A stretch of DNA of 64,000 nt. Source: Didymodactylos carnosus. Its lineage: Eukaryota; Rotifera; Eurotatoria; Philodinida; Philodinidae. The stretch lies in assembly GCA_905250885.1 (NCBI GenBank), contig CAJNOQ010000044.1, positions 1-64,000 on the forward strand. The letters are read 5' to 3'. Numbering within the stretch: the first letter of the stretch is position 1; the number at the start of each line of letters is the position of its first letter. This document shows positions 49,032 through 61,359 of this stretch, piece after piece. Below the pieces are notes generated by a model. The model was given only the letters and a program-made list of their open reading frames with translations, had not been told where the DNA came from and searched no databases. Made by a program: the position numbers and the translations under genes.

Positions 49032-52000
49032 TTATTTTTTATTTTTATTTTGTGTTTGTGTTGTGGTTGTCGACTTATATAGCGGTGTCGTCGGTGCTAC
49101 AGAAACAAGGCTAGTCACCGTTTGTCTTCTGTATCTTAATGGCGGACTATTTGGCGTCCGTACCATTACTGTTTGCTGATTATGTTTTATTATATTACCG
49201 CTACCATTACCACTATCATTTTGTTGTTGGACCATTTGTTGTCTACTTTGTAAAGATGATGCTCGACCTGACTGATTGGAATGATGTCGACGATTGTTCT
49301 GTTGCTGTTTTGATATTGTTGGTGATTTTCGAACATCGTTCTGTTTGTCTACTAATAATCGTTTTGTAGCCGAGTTTAATTTGGTGCCTGATTGTTTACT
49401 ATTCGTTGATATTGATGTCTCATTCAGTTTCTTTGATATTAAAGTCGAATTATCATTTGTATCGTGTGACGCTTTATCTTGTGAATTACGTGATTCTATT
49501 TCATCGAGTAAACGTTCTTCTGCTTCTTTCAAATTATTCTTCATGTCGTCAACATCATCGGCTGTAGCTGAGGATGACAAAGGTGAAGAATTTGCCGATA
49601 AGCTCGAAGAAAATATTTTCATTGTGCTAAATGAACGGATTTTATCCAATTGCAGTTGTCCTTCCGTGGCTAAATCATGAAGCGTTCGGTTTCTGTCTGA
49701 TGCCAGACGATCCATCATTTTTTGTAATTTCATTATATAATGCCGATCGTATGGCAAACGTAGAATAGTTTTTGTTTCAACTAATAATGAAATCAAATTT
49801 AATCTTACGCTCAACACGGGATCCAAGTGCAAATTGAAAATGGAGTTAAGAATATAATCTTTAAAAAATTTTCTCGAATAATGAATTAAGATGCGACGAC
49901 AAACATTTATGTACATAATTCGCCATTTATAACAAGGATTGGATAATAGTTCTGAAACGAAACATCATTTAGAAAAAAATGAACCATTTCGTTCAATATT
50001 ACGAACTTAATCCTAGTATAGTAGTCAGATTGAAGTACACTCGAAAAAAAGTTGTTCTTCAGGTTTTCAAAGAACAGAAAAATCAATAGGAACTTTGTTT
50101 TTCATTTGTCTCAAATAGGGAACTCAAAATTTGTTTTTCATTTCCCAAAGAACAAATTTTGAGTTCTTGAGAGCTGAAGAACAGAATTTGAGTTCCCTAT
50201 TTGAGACAAATGAAAAACAAAGTTCCTATTGATTTTTCTGTTCTTTGAAAACCTGAAGAACAACTTTTTTTTAGAGTGTAGTCAATAAAAGTACTGTCTC
50301 AGTTTATTAAAACTCCACAAATCATAGTTTTTAATACCTGTTTCCAATCTTTCAATACCAATAGTACGCAACGAAGAACGTGGAATTTTTCGTAACAATT
50401 GTACAAAAGTGTCAGCTGCTGTTTCTCCAACAGGAATTTGTGTCTGTAAAACAAAAACAAAAAGAATGCTTTAAAAAACATTATTACTGTGAATACTTCG
50501 TTCTTACACTAAAGATTCTCGAATAAACATGTGAAAGGATTTTTGATATAATTTGGTCGGTTGACAAAAGCCATGGTAGTTTTGTGAATGAATTCACAAC
50601 ATAAATCATTGATCTCCACGAATATGTATTGAAAATTTTTTGTTCATAGTCTAACAAACGACTGATAAATAAATCTGAATCATCAATCTAGAATTACTAT
50701 ACTACTTGGCATATCAGTTATGAAGATAGTAAATTTTACTTACAAAGGAGGTATCACTAATGCCATCGCATCGCGAATACAAAGTAAGTATATCATTGAG
50801 ACATTTAGCTAATTGAAATATAACCTGAAATATTACAGATGTAAATAATATGCTGACATCATTGTTTCAAAGTTACCTCATTAGAATCATCTTGCAAAAG
50901 TAACAAAAATCCATTCCAAATTGTCGCCCTTTTTGAACAATCGATTATTTTAGAAAGCTAAAATACACTAACAAGAAAATAAATCTAATAAATAACTGTC
51001 ATTTTTCATCTCTGAGAAAAACGTTTCCTACATTGATTATAGCCAACGGCATCGTTGAACGTGTTGTGACATTGACATCTTCACACAATCTAATAAATAT
51101 TTCATCAAATAACGTTTGAAACTGGTCTACACCAACAAATTCGAGAACAATCTAATAAAACATTCAAATTTAACTACATATTTAAATATAGTATATATTA
51201 AACATACATGAAAGTGTTTTGCACAAGCTATTCGACAAAGAACGGAATATTCATCCTAAAAAGATATATAAGCAAAATAATATATAAATTCTCAATGAAT
51301 CAAATAAGAATAGTGATCAGCCCTTACAGAATCAAAACCTGTTCCAGTCGATAGTTTTATGAAAATTTCACTTAATAATTGTTTTGAATTTGACTGAAAG
51401 GCTGAAAATGGAAACAAATGATGAAATAAAACATATTTACGAGGAAAAAATTAAACTAATTTACATGAAAGACTATGGCATAATTCTGGTAATCTGTTAG
51501 CAATCACGGAGGCAAATTTTAGCGTACGTGCAAATATGGCAAATTTACACAACTCCAATAATGTTTCTGAAATCATAAAGACTTCTTTTCTTGATGCTAA
51601 AACAAGAAAATAATAACCATTTGACATCGAATAGATTTTGTACCAACGTACATACAGTGTGCTATGATATCTGTAATGTCTAATATTGTTTCAAAACACG
51701 CTTCTCGAACAGTAAAACTTTCATCATTCGTTAATAAACGAATAAGGGGTATTACCAATCGACATGTTTCATCTGGTCTAAATGACAATTTATGTGAAAT
51801 ATTTCAATTCGGCTATGGCTTCTATAGTAGTTACTACATACCCTAACGATTGACCTAAAAATGGTAATTTTCGAGCTGCTAAACTTCTAATATCTGGATT
51901 TGTGTCGTTCACAAAATTTCTGAATACTGGTAGAAGACGATTTTCTACCCTAAAATAAAACGAAACATTTTTGAAATATCACAATTAGCATAATATTCTT

Positions 52001-53100
52001 CAAATCGAAAACAGAAACTCACACTTGAGGTTGTAACATTGGTGCTAATTTGGCCAACAACGAACATAGACGATCTCGAACAGATCCATTTAAACTTCGA
52101 CTAATAATCAAATCGAGCAACTAAAATCGTATAAATAAATATTTTTCAAAGAATATTTGGCTAAAACGGAATTATTACGGTGGGATATGGAGCGCTATCT
52201 GGTAAATATCCAATAATCTCACACAGAGCATTACACCATATTTCCCCCAAATCTAAAATTAATGAAATTATATAAGAAAAGTTGTTCTCCTTTGTTCATT
52301 CAACAACTACCAGATGGCTGCTTTTCTGATGTTTGTGTGAAAATAAGACCAACAATTAATTGTCCAAATAACGATAAAAACTGGGAACTATTTAAAACAT
52401 GTTCTTTCATAATCATGACAAGTGCATCAGCAAATACGGCATGTTCTTCATAAATGATTGATTCCAAGATAAGATTCTATACCGATAGATAAAAAAATAC
52501 TGTCAGTGAACTTTTAATAGGAAACATGTCTAAAGATTAAATCTCCAAGATTTATATAATCTTTGTGATCATTTAGAACAGGGATTGACAAAATGTCGCT
52601 TAGAACCAAAGAATATTAAAGAGAGAGAGCAAACATTTGCGGAAATTAAATTTAAATCGAGTTTATCATCTTATCAGCCTTTTTTTATCTCTGATGTCGT
52701 GAAAAAACATTACTTTAAACTTGGGTATAATAAGACTGATTGTTTCTTCATGATTGGTACGTAATGCGTCAACTATCATTCGTATACCAACAAACTGTTG
52801 TACATTGCAACGAGATCTATTTTAACGAATAAAGGAAACAATATGAATAAAATTATCAATAGAGTTTCTATTCTTCTGTACTCAATCAAAGCCAATGTCT
52901 TTTCAACAAGTGGTAAATCTTCTGGAATGGTATGCTCATGTATTTCTTCGGGACTCTAAACAAAGAACAAATATCTATAAAAGTCTTAATCTCAATAAAT
53001 ACATTATTCATACCTTTGTTTCATTAGTAATTTTTTCAAACCAATACTCGGATAAATCATTATTGATCGAAGATCGTCTAACGAAAGACGTTCGATTCAT
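49032..53100 (-). CDS. PPP4R4: Protein phosphatase 4 regulatory subunit 4-like HEAT-repeat protein
   Basis: A probable regulatory subunit binding the PP4 catalytic subunit. Seventeen exons from 53014-53100 through 52882-52955, 52714-52816, 52311-52476, 52179-52252, 52023-52120, 51842-51949, 51656-51777, 51465-51596, 51328-51401, 51208-51255, 51032-51151, 50877-50957, 50744-50824, 50508-50687, 50338-50443 and 49032-49951 give 857 residues (human ~873). All phases close. Shared landmarks are the N-terminal SPEEIHEHTIPEDLPLVEKT, a HEAT helix pair PLIRLLTNDESFTVREACFE, and the last-exon block LHLDPVLSVRLNLISLLVET followed by LPYDRHYIMKLQKMMDRL. Residues after ~650 are a low-complexity Ser/Gln/Asn/Thr-rich tail, as in vertebrate PPP4R4. 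The start ATG (MNRTSFVRRSSINND) is the first in frame. The last intron carries a young palindromic element. Confidence 0.93.
50038..50278. repeat. Palindromic MITE in PPP4R4 intron, TA duplication
   Basis: A 241 bp element between TA dinucleotides (50036-50037, 50279-50280). Ends are CACTCGAAAAAAAGTTGTTC and, reverse-complemented, CACTCTAAAAAAAAGTTGTT. The arms are ~105 bp and almost identical, so the insertion is recent or the copies are being homogenised. It lies wholly within the last PPP4R4 intron (49952-50337) and leaves both splice sites intact. Confidence 0.9.
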
Positions 53101-53303
53101 TATTCAATGAAAAAAAACAATAAATCTACAATGTTGAAAATAACATATCAGTCTATGCAAGACTATTTTGAGAGATCGCACCCTCAATCAAAAAATCCTT
53201 CAACTCGTTTGCCGAGACAAACCGACAAAAAACGTCAGAAAGTTTTATTTTTTTTTAAAACAATAAAAATAGTAACAAGATCTACTACAGTTTCCAAAAA
53301 ACA

Positions 53304-55176
53304 TCATGTCCATGGAAGAAAATTTGAAAACATGACGATACCGCAAAAAATATAACCTAGACAATAAACTGATAATAATTTATTTGAGAGTAAACAACGA
53401 AATAGCTCATGATTATTGAGTGGTATTGGCTGATTTAGTTTAACACTTAAATAAAAGTATAAGAAGGGTCCACTTGAGAACAGGAACCGAGTTGCTACCT
53501 AAAATAAAGAAAGATGTAAGAAATAGTGCATCATTTTAATAAGACGAGTGCTCTTTCCTTTTCTAAAAACATGGATAAAACCTATTTGCACACGATTCTG
53601 TTAATATTTTACTAAAAGTTTTTAGTTTACTGTGACAATTAAACTTCCTTCCTAATTAAAAACATACCTGTACGTGCATGAAAAACAATGCAAACAGCAT
53701 CAAAAATAACGTGTAGAAAACATGTGGTACTAATACTGGTGAAGAAAGCCAATTGTTTTGATCAATACGATTTTGATAATGTTTGTGAAACAGAAGAAAT
53801 ATACCATTTGATCTATAATACTGTCTGATATTAAATGATTTGAGCCACGTTCGAATAATATCAAATATAATGTAAAAAACAGGTGATGAAAGTAAAAAAT
53901 TTGGTATTTGTTTTACTTTCCAGTAGTTTAAAAATCCAACATTCCAATAATGATTTTGAATATACCAATATGAAAATGGATATCGATCATTACACCATGT
54001 GGAATATGGTTGAGTTGATGGTAATTTTAATTGTTTAAGATTTGCATAATCTATAAGTTCGGACACATAATCTTGCTTCTCCGGTGTACAAAAACTTTTA
54101 TATTGGTAATACTGAACAAGAATAAATGGTGTGAAACAAACAGTCGAGTATAATATAAGACTTGTTATCATACGAATGATAAATAACCAGTTTTTTCGAA
54201 ATTGATAATAGAATTCGGTTATCCAATAATACAAAATGAAACCATAAGAAACAATACCATTAGCTCGTATACTCAATCCAAAACCAAATAAAAGAGAAGC
54301 AACGAATGGACGATCATTGTTCAAGAATAATAATGCTAACAATTGAGAAAACAGAAATAAACATTCAGAATATGGTGCAATAAAAAATATTGTTGCCGGA
54401 TTAATGCAGAATATAATAGATGACCAATAAGCAATAGATAATTGAAAACCATACTTTACAGATAAATGAAATAATAAATATGTAATAAATAGTCCAAGAA
54501 AGATATTATCCAGAAACGAAGCCAATAACAACGCACTGTGTGAGTTTAAAGGAAGTAAAGAACCAAGTAATTGAGCTAATGGTTTAACGACAATCAATGG
54601 ATATGCCGGAAAAAATGCTAATGAATTTTCATAACTATAACCATACCGTGCAATATGCAAAAAATAAATACCATCCCAACGACGTAACCCAGAGAATAAG
54701 AAATAAACTATTTTATCTAATCTGGATTCATTTTTATCAATAGTCCATCCCGGCGGATTGAAAACATTGGCGTTATGATCTGGTATGAGAATATTGGCGA
54801 CTACCTAAACAAACAAACATACACATAAAATTCAATAATATTGAAGGACTTCTTTTTAATCACCTTACACATGTGAACATTTACATTGGAAAATAGTTAG
54901 TTTTACGACCTCGAGATAAAAAGGAGTATGTCATACGTTCTGTCGCTCAAAATTTTTCTTCTCATGATATATTTTTACTGAGTAACATGATGCTTTCCTC
55001 TTCTGCGAAGTTTACAGACATCGAGAAGAGTACTTGAAATAAAGAACAAAAATGAGAGTGTAAAAGCAAGACAAGAACTAATTTACCTGTAGAAAAAACT
55101 GAGCTGTGCGAATTTGAAAGTAAAAACAGATCAAGCGTCTAGACAGATGAACTGGAACTGTATAGTTTGTATTCAT
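53304..55176 (-). CDS. PIGV: GPI mannosyltransferase 2 (PIG-V)
   Basis: An ER membrane enzyme that adds the second mannose to the GPI-anchor precursor using dolichol-phosphate-mannose. Three exons, 55087-55176, 53668-54804 and 53304-53498, all joined in phase 0, give 473 residues (human 493). Hallmarks are IPDHNANVFNPP, RRWDGIYFLHIARYGY (the WD motif of the luminal catalytic loop), the block SLAFFPAYPLIV, FCINPATIFFIAPYSECLF, YWNVGFLNYWKVKQIPNFLL, MHVQ and the conserved C-terminal NFLPWT. Many hydrophobic membrane segments are present. The start ATG is the only candidate ahead of the exon 1 donor. The stop is 203 bases upstream of the PPP4R4 start on the same strand, the tightest gene pair in the window. 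Confidence 0.96.
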
Positions 55177-57196
55177 TTTTAAATTAGAAAAATTTCTATT
55201 GATATATGTCGGTAGTGCTGGAAAACAACAGGATTAATATATTATACATATTTTTGTAACACTCGCTCTTTCACCAAACGGAAATTAAAAAAGCGTCCAT
55301 GCGATAGATTGACTATGAGCCTAAAGCATCATTGGTCACACAATTTCATCACACAAATCTAGTACGCAAATCAATTCTTATCTTTTGCGTACCGTACGTC
55401 GATAGTAGCGATTGATGTTGAAGCTGAACTATTTTGACAGCCTAATTCTCACTAAGTAGCCATTCAGATAGTTGAAACTACCTCTGTTTCCATGAGGATC
55501 CTTTCCTGAAGTTGAGAAAAAAGAGATATTTTTCTAAGCGCTCAGACTTTTCTTCAGTTCAGAGAGTACTGTCTATTGCTTTCATTTGCCTTACACCATT
55601 TACCGACATTCCATTTTTATTGGCAGTCCGATAGCTATTCAATAACGAAAAACAATAAATAATAAGCATTTTGTCTAGGCAAGCAAAAGAGAATCTAGCC
55701 CCACAATTTCCTTTAAAGTTGTTGGTATATTAACCTGGCAGAAAAAACATACGATTTTACCTTAGAAGTAAAGTAAACATTTACAAATAGAACCGAAAGT
55801 GATTAATTCTTCCAATTCTGACAGAACGATTTATATATCAAATCTACGGTATTACATGGTGTGGATATATATGTTAATTATTTATAATAGAAAGATTTTA
55901 AATTAGATAATCGTAGTTAGAATGTAGCGTTGATTATTTCAATTCGTGTTTGTTTCACTTATTTTCTCATCCTTTTATTTTAAAGGACAACTTTAAAAGA
56001 TCGATGGAGGCTTAAAATATGTTCTAATGTCGACTTTGTAAAGATACAACAAAATAGTGTGAGCTTATCGTGGACGATTTTTCTTTATTGTTCTTGTAAG
56101 CCCTTTTATGACTTATTGATGACTCATGAATGAATGATATTGATTTACTTTCTGAATTGTATTTATGTCAGTTCTTTTTCTCTACATGGATACAAAATAA
56201 TGTTGCAGCTTGAAGATTTTAAGTATGCTTATCTGTTGTTTATATTGTCTCCTATTCACCGTATTTTAACGTATGTGTGCGTACAATAGTTATTGCTTTG
56301 ATCACGCTGTTTATGTGTACCCATGTCAAATGTGTCCAACTGGATATCGGATTTCATCTGAACTTTATTACTCAGAATCCAATTATCAAATCTGATCAGA
56401 TGAATGTTCAGCCTAAATAGCAGTCATCAAGTCGGGAATACATCCGTTTGCTTTTCTTACTGTACTGCGGAGAGTGTAAAAAATAATTTTGAGTATGTTT
56501 TCTGTTAACGCTGGGATTTGATTTTATCATTTTAGATCTAATATCTTTTACTCAATTTCAAATCTCATATCTCAAATCTCCTTTAATCTAGAATTATTAT
56601 TCTTATTATCATCCGTAGACAAATCTTTTAGTTAAATTATAACAATAAAAACTAGGTATGTTGCTAAATTTATTAGATTCTGGAATACTTTGTGCTTATT
56701 GAAAATTTGAATTCCCATATATCTGATAGGTATCATAGTCTACGGTTATTTTTTCATTTATTCACTGACTGTTATATTATCTCACTCTGCTCAATCGTTC
56801 TACTGTTTCTATCCGTATTTATTCAACCGTAATCTTTTTAAATTTCGTACTGCACACGTATTGATACTTTATAATAGAATTTAAACCCTAATTGTATCTA
56901 TACGAAACTATGTAATCTTATATTTTATGATGTCAATAAATTTTGTTCTACTCAGTATCTAACATGAGCACAAATTTATTGGGATATTAAGATGATACAT
57001 CATAGTTTTCAAGTCTATAATTAGCGCACCGGTTTTCTTTTGTTTGAAAGTTCTTCTATGTTTTTATTGTGAAATATTTTCACGAATTCATCATAAACTA
57101 TAACAATAATAGAGAAAGATTGATTTTGTGTTTAGAAGTGAAAAATTATGAAGAGAGAATACCACATATTATTATTCTTAGAATAGTTTAGACTAG

Positions 57197-57512
57197 GCAT
57201 GCACCGGTATTTACCAGTTGTAATTCTGCATTTTTTTCATAAAAAAGTTTTCATACTGCAAAATGATCTTCTGAAATATTTATGATGACTATGTCCTGTA
57301 GAACAAACTTTTCTCTACAAAATGAGGTATAACAATACTTATCATCTTGAATCGGTACTCAGATAAAAAATGTTTGTTAAATGTCTCGCAACCGATACTG
57401 ATACCGATACCGGTTTAGGACTTTTCGTTAAGAAGCAATTGTAGTAGAAAAAGCGATTCTCACATTCCATTTTATAGAAAAGAGTTTGCTCTACAAGACA
57501 CAGTCATAAAAA
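57197..57512. repeat. Repeat with GCATGCACCGG end and ACCGAT words
   Basis: It begins GCATGCACCGGTATTTACC, the same end as the element at 578-1176. An inverted ACCGGTAT sits near 57407-57416. A ~30 bp module occurs in both orientations (57297-57329 and 57466-57496). The right boundary is not defined. Non-coding. Confidence 0.5.
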
Positions 57513-58663
57513 AACCTGTGATGGCTTGTAGTTTTCAGTCAATTTGATTCAGGAAAAGAGGAAAATATACTGATGCATGCAGTTTTTAGACAGTTTTTTT
57601 ATTAATATAATCAAGCATACATTGTTATTTTTGAGTCCACATTTGATGTAGCAGTTCAACTAGATTTTTTGTCCTTATATGGCCTTATCATACGCTGCTT
57701 GATCCTGACGAGTCGATTCACACAAGTAGTGTTCCATCTTCCCTTTGCCTATCGTTAGCTGATTCGAACCTAGCAAACATCGAGCAGTAGGTGTGTCTCA
57801 TCGATGTGAGAAAAAAAGAAAAAAATATTTATTTCACAAAGTTAATTCATAGAATAGTGATCATCATAAGATGTACAGTTGCTTCTTTCAGAAACTGCAG
57901 TTATAATAAGTGTAGTTATTTATAAAAAAAAAAGAAAAAGAAATTGACGCCTCTTCACTTTACTGTATTGTATATGGTAATTGTGTCGTACATAAAAGAT
58001 TATTATTATTGACAATGACTTCAACTACTAGTCAATATCGTTCAAATAGTGCTTCAATATTTAAACAGAAAAATACGAAGTTCATACTTACATAAAATTC
58101 TTTGTTCTCTTCTACTATTCTACACGGACTAAATAATGATTGAAAATATCACAAATAGTCGTAAGTCGTTTAATCACTTCCTTCTCTGTTATCAAGATCG
58201 AAAATCTCCATTGGTTTTAAGAATGGTTAATTTCTAATAGTAAACTTGTTTCTGGTTTAAAGTTACTTCAATAAACAAAATTGTAGTTATTTAAATTATG
58301 AACTATTTCGTCACGTAAGGAACAAAGAGATTTTTTCTTTATTTATCAAACGTCATCTAACAGAACTCTAAAACAAAAATATTTATTGTCCATCTTCTTC
58401 GTCACTGTTATGTTTATTCTCAAGAAGTAGTTGAACAGACTGTTGTTTTTACTTATGCTGGATAATAAAGCCGTGCATTATAAACTTGATCGTATCTTTT
58501 ATTAATTCTATATTTAATGCGTGACATTTAACTAATATTTTCATAGATTACAAGATTAGAACGTGAAAAAAGTACTTATCGTTGAAAAATATTTCATTTG
58601 AAAACCTTTTGTATGGATGGTTTTTGTCTGCCACATCATACAGCTGCCTGCATTTATATACAT

Positions 58664-58711
58664 ATATAAGTTATATATGTATATATATATACATAGAGAG
58701 AGAGAGAGAGA
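58664..58711. repeat. (TA)n / (GA)n microsatellite
   Basis: TATATATGTATATATATATA followed by a run of about ten GA units. Simple sequence; the frames reading through it are not genes. Confidence 0.95.
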
Positions 58712-59485
58712 GTAGCACATATTGCAGTTACACATACATACTACATGCAATGTCCACTAGCATGATTAGATCCCGCATCGAACAAAAGGCTCACTGAGTA
58801 ACAATCCCCGTGATGTGATAGTTTGGTATGACTTTTAGACTATTAGACTTTCTGACTATCGGAATCATGAGAAAAGGTTCGCGTTGCGTAAAAAACGAGC
58901 CACGAGATAACATTTCTTATATACACCAGACCATCGACACAAATATATGCGTAAACCTAGCAATCATTATTCTTTCTGTTTTTTAAATATTTTTCAACTA
59001 TTTCGAACTTTTTTCAAGTCTAAGTTTTGCACACTATTTCTAATGGTAGTCGATTCCACATTTACTCCTCAGAGCGTATCAGACAGTTGCATAGAAAGCA
59101 GTGAACAATATAGTTTCTACCAGAAATTACACATACACGGATTGGAAAATGAAAGAAGATCCTATTGCGTCGCTTAATAAACTTTGCATTTTCTAATGTG
59201 TGCAGTAAATAATACAAGAATTTTAGTAATATGTGTATGAGTTTTGATAGATGGCCTGGAAAGACTCATAATCGTAAAATCTGATCTATATCGAATATTA
59301 TATAAGTCTGATCTATTGTTGCATTTCAAATGCGTAATCGTTCGCTAATAAAATAGTAAGTAGCTGGTGAAATTCCTCATAAAATGTCATCAGGGTTGAG
59401 TTAATTTATAAGACGATAAGATATAGTTTTAAGATTAAAATCTGTATCTTGTGCTAAAATGGTTTCCACAAGAAGTAAAGATATA

Positions 59486-59628
59486 GAGAACTAGCAAATA
59501 AGGATATATCTCTTTCGTATATGCCTATCTTTTTGTTCTCTTTCTTATCGATCGATGCGTTGAGACGAAAGAATCTCCACACATGGAATATCTTATGTGG
59601 AAAGATATCTCCTTATTTGCTAGTTCTC
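59486..59628. repeat. Short MITE, TA duplication, GAGAACTAGC ends
   Basis: TA (59484-59485 and 59629-59630) flanks ends reading GAGAACTAGCAAATAAGGA, with the exact complement at the right. The arms are ~30 bp and the element 143 bp. Non-coding. Confidence 0.8.
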
Positions 59629-59734
59629 TAATGAATACTTATTTGAATCTATCGAATCATTAATTTTTATCAATTATGCGTACCACTTGGCTTGGCGACA
59701 TAATTACTGCTATACCATTCCATCACGATTTGTT

Positions 59735-60020
59735 TTCGTCTTGTTTCTTCTATAGTGTTCGGATGGGAGCATGTCCAGAACTTTGCCAAGTCTTAAATTG
59801 AAGAGAGAAGAGTGCGAAACACTTTGAGACGTTTCCGCACTCTGTGCGGTCTCTTATTTAGAAAATAGTGTTCAAATACAAACTACTATTTTGAATTGAT
59901 CATATTTCGTAAAGAAAAGAACGTAGTCTGAGAATCTTAAAACATTTCTCTCTTCAGTTTAAGACTTTGCAAAGCTCTTGACGTGTTCTTATCCAAATAC
60001 TATAGAAGAAACAAGATGCC
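59735..60020. repeat. Inverted-repeat element, ~75 bp diverged arms
   Basis: Arms 59739-59815 and 59947-60016 share TCTTGTTTCTTCTATAGT, AACTTTGC(C)AAGTCTTAAA and GAAGAGAGAA in opposite orientation, with about 20% difference. The centre carries a smaller GTGCG-type palindrome near 59811-59842. Non-coding. Confidence 0.7.
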
Positions 60021-61359
60021 AAGTCGTATTTTATTTATAGCAAGTTTTGGAATAGCTTTTTGATAAAAATGAAATAAAGGACATGCAGATTTCGGTAGTC
60101 GATAGAAGAGGCTGTTGGATGTCTTGTAGAAGACTAGTATCAGACATGAAGGAGTCGTCACTTTTTTGAATGGTTAATTCCCACAGATCATTTTCCACGA
60201 ACACCATTCAGCTTTTATTATTTTAAACCTTCATTATACTCATTCTATTGAACGTTTTATTACGTGTTATCTTGTGTATTTTCTTCAATTTTGCATGTGA
60301 CAAGATGTTCTTAGAATATTCTCAAATCTTTCTATATACATTTTCTCTGTACATCTCTCTCTATTCTCGTGTATAAAATATATGAGAAACACATTCATAA
60401 TAATCCAAAATTTCACATGACTGACTCCAAACTTATCAAATTTATTGAGTCTTTTTTTTCGAGTCCGAGCTCCAGTCTGAGTCACTCGAGTCGACTCAAG
60501 TTCAAATCTTGCATCGAAGTCGTCCATCTCTGATGAGTGCATGATGGACTTGCGCCATAATAGGTCACTTTAAGAACAATATTTCTATTACAAGAAACGA
60601 CAATGATTTTTTATAATACATTTGCATACTGCAAAATCATGTGATGATATAATTAGAGAAAAAAAGAAACAAGCTGACGTTTGGGTCTTTTCTCCTCTAT
60701 CTATTCTTTCCATAGTCTTAACATTATTTTCATAAAATTTATTGCCTAAATTTAGTGCTTCGATCACATGATAATACCTATTGATAGTATTTTTTAGTTA
60801 ACTCTTTAAGTCCGGTAACTGATCATGCAAACTAAACTTGAAACATATATATCTTTGTTTAGACTTTATGAAAATTTTTTTGTTATTAGCAGTCGCTAGC
60901 TTATATAGTGTCAGCTTACGCTGGAAAAAAAACGATTGAATAATTTTTGATTTAGCGCTGCGTTACTTTTTTGTATCAGTTATGATGATATCCTCTGGAA
61001 GGAACAATCGCGCATAAAGGGTTAAAGTCATTATTTACTTTCTAAGAATTATTGCGCAGTTTAAATGTCACAGAAGTTCTTCTCTCCCTTGTCTTGGTCC
61101 ATAAATCAGATGTTCTATGTTGTTAGGCAAACTCTGCTCTGCTACTTCATCGCTGGTTTGAATAATCACCAAACGTGGGTTATTGCTTCTCCTATGGTTA
61201 AAGGCTATCCAATATTTTCGAATTCAAGAGTTGTTTAACGGTATTTTAGTGCTGCTAATTGATTTTTTGGAATCATTAAAGTAGAACAATGTAGTCAGCA
61301 GTGCAGTTTTCTCAGTAAAAATATCTTCGTAAATTACTATTTGTCGATAAAAATAAGTA

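Noticed and set aside
49139-49680. Plus-strand frames of 76 and 128 codons
   Set aside because: They are shadows of the last coding exon of PPP4R4 on the other strand.
57735-57800. Second tRNA gene
   Set aside because: A B-box-like GGTTCGAATC is present on the minus strand, but the T stem does not pair and no cloverleaf can be drawn.
58556-58797. Frames of 64 and 71 codons on opposite strands
   Set aside because: They read through the (TA)n/(GA)n microsatellite.
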